A DNA stretch of 64,000 nucleotides, from assembly GCA_012064415.1 (NCBI GenBank), contig SSNU01000065.1, positions 1 through 64,000 on the forward strand, in the 5' to 3' direction. Every line of letters starts with the position of its first letter. The first letter of the stretch is position 1. This document shows, one piece after another, positions 48,401 to 60,400 of this stretch. Under the pieces are notes generated by a model. The model was not told the origin of the DNA, made no database searches, and worked only from the letters and a program-made list of their open reading frames with translations. The translations under genes were made by a program, and so were the position numbers. Source of the DNA: Gyrodactylus bullatarudis. Its lineage: Eukaryota; Platyhelminthes; Monogenea; Gyrodactylidea; Gyrodactylidae.

Positions 48401-51400
48401 GTATCACTCAACGATTATTTGAACCTTAATTTGAGCTCAAAGCCTTCTTTTTGACAAACCATTGTCTGAGGTGTGTACGAATAATAGGAGAATTTCAATG
48501 TTTGTAATATACCTAGGCTGTATCTCATATAGATGAGGTATAAGGAGTATGGCTGGTACCAAAAAAAACATGAATTAGCTTGAGGTCTCAACTTATCCTG
48601 TATTTAAAAATATTCATTATGGTATACAAAAGTATAAGTCTAAGACGAAGAAAGAACCTGGGAATAATACTTTAAAATTTCTTGAATAAAAATATTCATT
48701 GATTAAGTAGTGATTAATAATATGATCAGTTGGACTAAGTGGTTGAGTGCTCGCTCAGCATGCTTTAAATCCAGGACAGGCGAAATATTTATACCTTGAA
48801 GTTTTTTTAAAAAATAGTTCGATAATCGTAATTTTGAACAAAGTAGTTCTTCAGGGAGCTGTTCGGTATAGATTGTCTTCTATAGGGTTCGCTCGCTGCC
48901 TGACTATCAGAGTCATTATAACTCTTATAATAATCACTATTCTTATAATTTTTTAAACTTTTTTAATACTACAGTGTAGTATTACTACACCCTCGTCGTC
49001 TTCTTTTTTATAGTCCTAAACGTAGCCAAATACAAACCAGAAGACAACCTAGTCAGGCAGCGAGCGAACCCTATAGTTCGATAAAACTATTTGAGAGATC
49101 AGTTATAAGTCTAGAAATTATCTTTAGTCATAAAATGTTTTGGAAAATAATCATTCTGCTTTTAAGTAGTAACATTAAAATTTGTGATTTTAGCAACTAT
49201 TTCAGGCTATTTGAAGACATTATTCACAGGTTTTTTCTTTTGCTCAAGCTGACAAAATTGACATCCCCGGATTCAGTATGAAATTATCTCTCTAATGATG
49301 GTTCAAGCTTTGGAATATTCTTATTTTTTGATTTTGATGATCTATCCCTAATGAGGAGGGAAAGATATACAATATATGTTGTGTTCAATACACTTTACAT
49401 AGACCTGAACATACTCATATCTTGAATTTTGGCAAATCTTCAAGTTTGGCGCGCACCGAAAATGAAGATATCTTCACTTCATAGTTAATATGAAGATGGG
49501 ACTTCAGGGTTTTGACAAAATTCTCAATTTTTGCATCAAGAAATTAAATTTGACGATTTCCCATCTTCATATTAACTAGGTGAAATTCTTTCATCAAATG
49601 AATGACTATGGTCCTAAAAATCAGACATGGTATTCTCCCCAATTTTTCCCGATGGCATTTCGACAAAATAATTAAGAGTTCTCTTTATAGAAGAAGGAAA
49701 ATCTCCTATTTCGCGGACGAAAGTTGATAGAAAAAGTCAATCTCGAAGTCTTCCTCCTTCAAGTGGAAGATGATCCAGAAATTCGAAAATTGGCCAACAA
49801 TCTCCTCTTTATCATGGCAGAGTCTGTACCAATTTGTGATTTTCCGGTTGAATTTCTTGAGTCCGATTTAAAGCAGTCCGATAAAATGATTTCTCATAAA
49901 AATCTTGTTCATAAAATAAGTAAGTAGTTTTTATCGGATCAGCTTTCTATATACAATGAACTATTAAAAAAACCCTCTACTAATGAGTAATGAGGGTTTC
50001 TAGCACCCTCCCTTATTCTAAGATTAAATTTTTGTAAAGATTTGAGCCAGCTTGATGATTTTCATCCCCTACTATTGCCTTTATGCAGTTTTAAACGAGC
50101 TTGAAATCAGTTTCGGATTTTTTAACCGATTTCAACTTTTTTAGGTATTTTATTTTGAAAAGATGTTTTCACAATTGAGAGACCCCTACATTTACCAAAG
50201 CAAATAACTACGTCATACTCTTTCTCACTGACCAATTGCACAGGAGACCCCCTAATAGGGGGCCCCTATATATCTCGTGTTGTGAGAATTAAGACTGGAG
50301 ACTAGAGCACCGCCTCTTATCCAAAAATCTAGCAAAATTGAATAATTATGATTATCTTTGCATTTGATAATGTACAAAATTATTTTATGATTATTAAAAT
50401 CTCGAAATACTTTTATCTTTAGTCGTGAATTTTTTGAAATATACTTTTAGTCTTACTCGTTATCCACAAATATTTGAGCCCTTTAAAATATAGATTCATG
50501 TTTTTCAATGAGAACTGAATACAATTCGGCGAGTTAAAAAAATCCTCAGAAGAAAAGCAGTGCTCTATTGGAGACCCAAGTTGAAGGGTTCATATTTAGA
50601 AGACGTATTTTTCTCCTAGTTCTTTCTACATTGAATGATGTTTAATTATTCGAGCTTGGATTCGAAATAGTAAACTCAGTCATTTTCAAAGATTTGACTT
50701 TGAAAATCAATCTAATAATAGAGAGCTAGACTTTGATTACATATTCACAGTTGAACTTGAAATAAGGACGATAGAAACCCTCAAAGTGTAGTTATATACC
50801 TCAATCACTCATCGTTCTACTGCCTAGCATCAAAAATAAGACAGATCATGATCTCAACTACTCAAATCAATCCAATTCAACTTGATAAGGCTTAAAAACT
50901 CCTAAATCTAACTACTTATTTATTAATTTGAGTAGTTTCAATTATGAAACAGGACAACCGTATCCTTGTCAATAAACTTGTTCGTGAAGGTCTCACTGTC
51001 AAACAGATTGCAGAAAAGACGGGTTTCAGTGTCAACCATGTAAAATACTGTAAGAAAATCCGCCCTGAAACTCCAGATCAATTGATGTGCGATCGGCTGC
51101 AGGAATTTTTATATCAATTGAACAAGCCAATCGAGTTCAGAACTTCACATTCCTTTATTAAAAAGGGATTCAGAAAAATTTTAAATCTTTTTCACGTTTA
51201 AATTCATGAGAAGATTAACACAAAAATCCTTTAACTCTGTTACAAAAGAAACGATTTCAAATTGTTTCAGAGCATCTATAATCTGGGACGTTAGACAAAT
51301 CCCAGATTTTAACAGGTTTAATGAAAAGATTTAATAAAAATATGCAACATAAGTTTTTACATGAATATCTTGAGAGAGTTTGATGAATCATTTGTTTGTT

Positions 51401-54400
51401 TTGGAGGTAGTCGACAAGCCCTTTTTTACTTGGGAGAGGAAAAATCTTTTTCCAGAATAAATTTCATTTTTAAATTATTTTATTTCTATAATTTAGACTG
51501 TTTTGATATTGATAAGCCTACAATAAATTAGACTGTTTAAATCAGGAGAAAAATCTCTATCATATGGTATATTTATTTTATAAATTTAATTTTAAGGTGT
51601 TCTTGTGTTAAATGTTGTTACTTTTTAGTAATCTTGCATATTTATTTCAGTTTTTAAATAGGGGCAGAGAGGATAGGGTAATTTTTGACAGTTAAGTCTC
51701 AGGTCGTACTTATTAATATCCCAAAAGTACAATAATATTTTTTTCCTATGAAACTCTATCAACAATGTGTTTATTGATCAGAGTTGATTGGAATTATTAC
51801 ACCTGACTGACATTTTAAATAATTTAACCTAATAAAAAATGTCTTATTCCAATCAATGGAAACCATGTCAATTAGAATATGTGGAAAAGGAGTGTTTTTA
51901 AATTTATTTTCGATGAGTCTATAGTCGTTTGTTTCGATAAAAAAATGCTTTTTACTTTTAGTTACGCGTAACCTCCAGTCAATAAACCAAAAATTCTATC
52001 AGTTAACTTCAGGGCTAGAGAAAAGTTATGATCTTACAAGAATCTCAGATCCTGTTGAAGAACCTTCGAAATACATTCCAACCGACTTATACAAACAGGG
52101 AACTCAATGGATTTTCAAATATTGCACAGAATCCCTATTCAAAATGTCCACAATATCTGGTTCAAAGGAAAATATTAACGCTTTAGTGAGTTTTGTGCGA
52201 GCTGAATCCTTCTACCAAAACAAAGTCTAAAAGCTTTGAAGGTCCCTGTTTTTATTACCAGGTGAGGAGTGTAGATTTTTTGAGATAAGATATAAAAAAT
52301 GCTACATGAGATCTTAGTTAAATCCTGTTATCATTTGAGAGTCTATTTTTCTATTTCTAGAACAATCTCGAAAATTTATAAATTAGGATCTACATCTCAA
52401 GAACTGACAGGTCTATAAAAAATCTGAAAAATCGAATTTCAAAAAAAATTTATTTTTTAAAAATATTTGGCGCCAAATCGAAATATGAAATGACTCTAAA
52501 TTTGTTTTAATATTTTATCCCAACTCCATTGAAACTAGCTTTATCTTCAAAATTTTGAAAAAATCAATTCAGCTCTATTATAGTGCTTCTTACTAGTTTT
52601 TATAGTCAAGCATTCGTAGTTTTTACTGTAGGATATATCTATAGTGATTCGTTTAACCCTTTCAGTGCCAATTTGTTATAAATGAAGATATTTTTTCAGA
52701 TAACAAAAGCCCTGATTGATTTACAGCTATTCTCGATGATTCCATGTTTTTCACATGAATCTCGTTATTTCATCAAGGTCTCGAAATTTTCTGAATATTT
52801 TTTAGGAGACCGATTTATAAGGTTCCCTCTCACTAATTTAAGAAATTTGAGACATTTTAATTTTCGAATTAGGGGAAAATTTTACTTGTCTAACACTTGT
52901 TTCTTCACGCCTTGAAAGTGTGTCTTATCAATTGGTTTCCGTAAAATTTTAAAATCATAAATTCCCATATTCACCGAGAAAACATTATGATTCTGGCTAC
53001 TTCCGAGGTCATTAAGTAGACTCGGACCTCAAAAGGGGTTTCGAGTTTAATTGAAAATTTTTGTAAATTCTTTGGGCTCATTGTTTATTTTGTTTTTTTA
53101 AACTCTAGTATGGAATTTGTGACTGCCTTGAGAGACTTTTCCCAAAAGACAACATCTTTGCGCACTTTTGGCTCTGGTGGATAGATTCCAGGAGTGAAGA
53201 ACGCCAAATTTTCACCTCTGTTATCTGGTATTTGATTTCATTCCTCAATAATTCCAATGACTTCATCGTACATCATATCGAATTGCACGTGAAGATTTTG
53301 AATCTGGTCACATCCTTTATACAAAGTAAGCTCATTATTGCCGTTATTATAAACTTTCTTTATTCTAAACGAGAAATTTTTAGAAATAGAGTAACTAAAG
53401 TTCATAAGGGTTAAAAAACTATAAAAGTTAAGAATTCATTAGAGATGTATTATGAGAAAAAACGACAAAATAAATGTTACGACCAATGTAGAAACTTTAA
53501 TCAGTGTATACACTGACCGATCAGTGTATACACTGTTCATCTCAATGGTCAATGTAGAAACTGAGTTTCTAAAATAAACTGATCGGTCAGTGTATACACT
53601 GATTAAAGTTTCTACATTGGTCGTAACATAAATAAATATTCATTAGCTCTTGCAGATATTCTCCAATTAATTCTACAGTACCTATCTATGAAGCCTATCA
53701 ATCACATTGAAATTCACAACTACAGTGGAGTCTTCGTATTCTGAGACTCTAAGAAAAGATGTTCGACTCTTCCGAAATTAGAGATAAATTAAAGACAGAA
53801 TACCACTTATCTATCATTATTTATTTTGAGAATTTGATTCTTTTCAAATTGATTAGATTGAGACCATACTGCATTGCTGTAGAAACTCAAACAGTAGCAA
53901 ATAATTATCTATTCTAAATCGAGAAACCGGAAAGGAAAAAAAAATTCCTCAATTTTTGGAATTCACTGTTGCTTTTATCGTTGGAAATCGATGATTATCA
54001 AAAATTTTTTAATCAAAAATTTGATATTTTCTTAAATCCAGATCATGAGACCTGCCTCTTAACCCTAGAACCTAAACATGGGTTATTTTTAACTCATTTG
54101 AAGTTTGAATAAAATTTTTAATAAAAAATCTGCTATTCAAGAAACTGTCATGTATGGTCGTTTTTTCATTTGGTAGCATTAATTGGTTTCCTTGTCTTAT
54201 TCTGATATCAAAGAACATCTTGTCACCACCAGCCGTCCGTTCAAAGTTCGAATAAATGGAAGTTTGGTATCAAATTATTTTAAAATTGTTTTCTTAACTT
54301 TGCTCCTCAAATGCTAAAAATGGGTCTCATGATTCCAAAAAATCTCAATTTCATATTAAAAAACTTTATTTCTTTTAATGACTATAGGAATCCACATGCT

Positions 54401-57400
54401 CTGGCTGTTAAAGAGACCAGACTCACAGGAAGAGGATCAAAATTCACAGTTACCTGAAAAGACAATACTGAAGCATTTATCATCCAATTTAACTCAGCAC
54501 ATATTTAGGTAAGTAATGTGATAATTAGAACTGCCGAAATAGGACAGAAATTTTTCATTTAAAATGGCATTTTTTACATGTGGTCAAAAGAACAAAATGC
54601 CCTCTGCTTCTATTAAGTAGGTACCAGTTATCAATTTCTTTAGTAAGTTGCTTCTTCGATGAGGATCAATATGATCTATTTTAGTTCCTTTGGGCTCTCA
54701 GTCAATCAGTTTAGAATTCCTCAAGTTATTTAAGACAAGCCAAAATTATATGACTTGAGATTTTATTCCCTAATTTCCCAGTTTTTCAACCTTTGAGCTC
54801 AATATTTTTATCGATTTCTATGATTTAAGGCAATTCGATATTAATATTTTCCAGAGTTTCTCTTTCTTCTCATGGATTCATTTCATTTTGGAATTCAAAA
54901 AATTAATTTTTTCCTGGCTTTTCAGAGAAAAAAACTGAGTATTTTTGTAACAATAGTGAATAATCATCTTCATGTCAACTAGCTTTACCCAGCGACATAT
55001 GGAATCGTTAATTCGACCGGATTTTTTTAGAGTGAACTTGACGTGAAAATCTGATTCAAGATTCTTTCATACAAGGATCAATCTAATAAATTGATTATAT
55101 TCAAATTTTGTTTTCAGAATCTTGAATATTTATACACATATCTTTATGGATATCAAGCCAAATGCGCCACTTAACAATCTCATCAATAATATGGGAACAA
55201 GCAGTAGAAAGAAATTCGACATGAAAAATAACATAAAAAATTTTGCCAAAAAATATCAAAAGAAACTCAAGAATGACACTTCGAGGGAATCTCTGACAAA
55301 TTTTCTTATTGGGATGGACATTGAATCACATTCAGTGGGCGGCCTTGATATTTGCTATGGCAGTGAAAAGGCGGGCAGTAAGTTATCTTGAATGTAGAGA
55401 AATTTGTGCAAATTATCAGTGAAAACACTCTTGATGTTTATTAATATATAGTAGTAGACTTGGACGAAATTTTATCTCCAAGTATTTAAGCATCAACCCA
55501 CCAAATTTCGCTTCAGAATACCTTTTCATGCTATTGGAATAAGATATACAAAATTTTCAAATAAAAACCGTTTTTTAACCGATCAAAATTGTAATAATGA
55601 TGAAAAATAAGAGAAAAGTCCCTTTTAATAAACAATTTTAATAGGATTTTTTGTAATATTTCTGTAAGAAATAATGTGAATTTAGGCGAAATACTTTGAT
55701 TAGAAACAGCAATAAGCGTAATGTATGAAATCATTCTAACAGGATTTTGGTAGCATATTTAAATGATTCTATTCATTTTTTGATTGATTATTTGAATAAA
55801 AATCAATTTAACGATATCAAATATTCAGCATTGATAAAGTTCAGTATGTTTTATTCCCAAGACTCATTTATAGTCCCTAAATAATTCTCTAACAATCTTG
55901 TTTTTCTATGTTTGGTTTCTATATGGATTTAATTAGTTTTGTTATCTCATGCATATTTGAATTGCTTTATGCCTGAATATTTTATTTTGTATACAGTTGA
56001 CTAAACTATTCCTTATCTAACTTACCTTTGTCAATTTTACATTGAACGGAAATTTTATTGCATGACCCGATGTCGAAGGTCATAAACTTTGGATTATGAG
56101 GCCCATTTCTGAACCTTTTTTTTGAAATTGAAACATTTTTTTATTGATATACATAATTTCTGTTACAGATATAGGGATTTTATACAAGTAATATTAATAA
56201 GGCCTGGTACCACAAAGAAAATCGAAAATTAGCTTGGGGTATCAACTTGTACTAGGTTTGATTTTGGTATACAGGATTTTTTGTTTTTTTCTTGTGATTG
56301 GTATAATTAACTATTAATATATTAATCGAATATACTCTCATAAAGATTATAACTAGGGCATCAAAAAATAGGACGCCATTCCCTTTTTTTAGGACCCTAA
56401 AACTTAGGCAATTACAGAAATTAGGACTTAATGAAAAACATATAGGACGAATAGAAAAATAAATCTTATCAATAAAGAAATTCTTCATGATAAAAAAGGA
56501 TCTTTCTACATCCCAAGACTCTTGGGCCAAGAGGTAGACTGCGTTTTTTAACGTGATATTTGTATCCTCAAATAATGGTAATTGCAAAGTAATTGAAATA
56601 AAATTGGAAGTAATACTCACGAGTTCAGAATGTAAATTTGAGACACTAAGCCCCTAAAATAACAGCATTCATGGTAAGGATAGTTTTTTTAGAAATAGGA
56701 TTAACCGTTAATCATTAACATATAACTTTGTCTGACTCTGTCTAATGTGAAATAACCATTAGCCCCCTCGTACGCATTTGATTCGGAGACCAGTATGAAT
56801 ATATTTTTGGAATCAACATGTTCAGTGTAGAAATAATCGTGCAATGAAAATTTGAAAAGTGTTGATATCTTTTTTGAACAATTTCAATACATTTTTCTTA
56901 TCTACTTACTAGCGACGACACAAAGTTTTTTAAAATTTCGCTTAAAAATCATCCAATTTCTGAGAATATCTTGACGAATATAATTTTTCTACGAAGTTTG
57001 ACAATCAGATATTATAATTGTGTGTAATTTAAATTTAAAAGAAATATTTTTCCTAAAGAAATTTGATAAAAACTTCCTGCGGACATATATTTCCTTTAGG
57101 TACGAGAGGGTTAAGACCTTATAATAGGCCTTAATAAAGAATAGGCCCTGAAACAAAATTTAGGCCTTTATCCGGTTGAGTAGTATTTTAGTTGAGTAGT
57201 CAAAACTTGAATTGGATTTTTCTGGATAGGAATGAAAATAGATCTCAAACAGCCAAAAGTTTTTTTTAATTAAGTGGATAAATTTAGCATCATTGAAATC
57301 AGCTTGAAAATTTCAAATTGAAATTATCTCTCTTACAATTGGCCAAGCTTTTCGATGATCCATCCCTAATGAGGAATAAGGAGAGTTGATTGTACCCAGT

Positions 57401-60400
57401 GTGGGAGGGTTTGAACCTAGAACAAGAGTAAGATTGACCCAAAGAGAGGCGAAGGAGATAACACTATGCCACACCATCACTTGTAAGATCAATAACTGTG
57501 AAATTATACCAAACTGATATTAAAAGTAGGAATAATTGGAGATAGAATTTCTAAAATTTCCTTACAAATTATTCCCTTTATTCAATCTGCAAAAGTGGGC
57601 CTTTTATTCCGGATTTGTGAAAATCTACATCAAATTCGAACTCTTGATGAAAACGTTAATTTTCCTATTTAATTGTTGATAACCATGGTTCCAGAAAGGT
57701 TAAGGGATTACATTCATGTACAAGGTACATTATTTGTGTTGTATCATCTTCCATTTATTCTATATATGATAAAGGATAGTAAGCATTAATTTATTTTCCT
57801 ATAGAAATCCTATCAGACTCTTCCACACTTGGTTTCTTTGATGAACAAATCCACTACAAAAACATTTACAGTCAATTAAAGAAATTATTCAAGAATTTTC
57901 AAGTGAGTTTTATTAAATGTTGATGCTATTCAAATTGTTTCAGCTGAAGCCAGAGTGTTTATTCATATCCCAAAAGAGAGATGTTTAGACGAAATTGCTG
58001 AAGAATTTTTGGCAATTTTTTTACATAAAGCTAGTTGACATGAAGATGAGAATTTACTATTTTTACAAAAAACTCGGTATTTTTCTCCGGATTCACAGAA
58101 AAAAATAATTTTTTGAATTCTAAAAGATGTGGAAAAAATTCAGAAAAATATTCAATCTGACCAAAATTAGGCTGTGTTTTGAATTTCGAAAATGCACCAA
58201 ATTTCCACTTTTGAACCCAAAATTTTTGTCGATTTCGATGATTCAAAGCAGTTAAGTGATGATTTTTGGGATCAACATTCGACAAAGAATTCGAATTTGG
58301 CCCTAGAGATAGCGAAGATCTTACTGTTTCCGAGAAAAAGTTAAACTTCCAGATTTTGGATAATTTGCCTTCGAGATAATCGAAAAATTCAAATGGTTCG
58401 ATTCCCCACAGTAATGACGAACTTCAGTGAACTTCTACAGGTGAATTGGAATTCTTTGTCTCAAATGTTCATCTCAAATATCATTCCTTATCTGCTTCGA
58501 AACATCGAAATCGATAAAAATTTCGGGTTCAAAAGTGGAAATTTGATGCATTTTCGAAATTCGAAAAACAGCCTAATTCATGTCAGATTGAATTTTTTCG
58601 AATATCCTCATCTTATTAGCTCATTCCGTTTTAGAACTCAAAAAATTATTTTTTATGTGAATCCGGAGAAAAATATCGAGTTTTTTGTAAAAATAAGTAA
58701 ATTCTCATCTTCATGTCAATTAGGTTTATATTAACCAATGCGCTAGATATCACATTAGTTTTTTTCAAAATGGGTGTGCCTTGAGTGGAACCCAGAGTTC
58801 CAGAGGTGAGAGACATACCACTACGCCACACCAAGTTAAACAAGAATACAATACTGTTTACAAATTTTTTTTCGAAACTTTGACATCTTTAGACTTTGGA
58901 ACATCCTTTCTTTGGATTATTCTGAACCTTTTCATGTTTAGGACTTTTATTAGGTTGTGCGATAAGTAATGGGACTGATCACAAAAACTGATTTTATTGA
59001 AAAAAAACTTGAGAAAGATCAATTGGATATCAGTGAAAATAGTTTCCTGATGAATAAAGACATGTCTCCTAAAGAATTTGTAGTTTTCTAATTCCATAAG
59101 CAAAGAATTCTTCAAATTTAGAGTTGGGAAAGGGGATTAAATCCATTTTCTACCACATCTTTTAATTTGGAATTTATGACCTTAAGAAAAGGTTCTAGAG
59201 ATTTGAATTGGAGATGATCAGACGGCGCAAGATAAAGACTATTAGGGAAATGACCTATGAAATCAAAGTGCTCCTCCTGAAAAAAATTTTTAATCTCTTT
59301 TCCGAAATGGGGATTCGTGTTGTCCTGAAGAGAAATGAGTCTACAGAATCTCGGATATTTTTATCCAAGACGAAATGAAACCTGAATACTATAGAACCAT
59401 AAATTGAATCTTTAAAAAAGGATTTAAGCATTTGAAAGTTCTCTGATGGCCCAGTTCCCAAGCAATACGCCTATCTGGCAATCTGCCGAAAACCTTTCTA
59501 ATCAAAATACTCAAAAATATTGATGCTTTTCAATTCTAGAAATATCTATTAAGTTTAAAAAAATAGAGTGATTAATTATCTTTCTCGTTTGGTTCTAAAC
59601 TCATAAGGAAGGTCAGAGAAGACAGACGTATATTATAGTGATAAACGTTATTTTTCGCCGGGTCTCTTCAGACTCTACCCCGGTAACATTTAAATACTAT
59701 TACAATGCAAAATATTCTCTGGCTTCCATTGGTCCATTTCGTGATTGTATTTTTAGGCCTTAAATTATCTTTCTAATGGTACCAAACTTGTTCGAATTCA
59801 TACTAGTTTTGGAGGATAAAATTTTTGTTCAACTTAAAGTCCCATTACTTATCGCGCAACCTAATACATGACTTTAGTTAATATCTCGAAAAAGTCTTTT
59901 AACACTTGTTCCGGAAATGGGGTTGTATACACCCCCAACAGGCTTTCATGAAAAATAAACTTGTGATATTTTCAGATTTTTCTTCTGCTCTTTTATCTAT
60001 TCTAGGATTGTTCATGTTACTATAGGGTGATAAAAACAAATATACTAACTTTCATCAATAACAACATATTGATGATCTAAGAAAATTCACCGCGTATGGC
60101 AAATGGGGTTGCTAGCACCTCCAATGATATTTTCTAACTAAACAAGCCTTATAAGAAGAATATTTTATCATTATTTCACTTACATACCATGAATAAGGAC
60201 GTTTCTCATAGCTCTCTCTCTAAAAAAACTCGTATCGGAAGTATATAGTGATTCTGACTTATCAGATATTTCAACAGAGGAAGAAGACCATATCATTGAT
60301 GATATTTCTTCTACAGATGAACTTGAATTAAATATCAATGATTCAGAGGATCTAAAATCAAAATGTGGAAATTACATTTATACTAAGCGCAAAACATCCT

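Larger units (their letters stand above)
48548..49350. mobile_element. hAT-type non-autonomous element
   Basis: Interrupts the right arm of the outer inverted repeat; the intact left arm shows the empty site. Flanked by ATAAGGAG (48540-48547) and ATGAGGAG (49351-49358), an 8-bp duplication with one change, as in hAT elements. Ends TATGGCTGG and CCTATCTATCCCTA-type sequence form short imperfect inverted repeats. Both ends recur at 56200-57380. Confidence 0.7.

Noticed and set aside
52653..53415. TTAACCCTTTCAG on the left and AAGGGTTAA on the right looked like another TTAA MITE.
   Set aside because: The interval contains HTT exon 9 in frame, and the internal sequence does not match the other MITEs. 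The ends are probably coincidental or one-sided relics.
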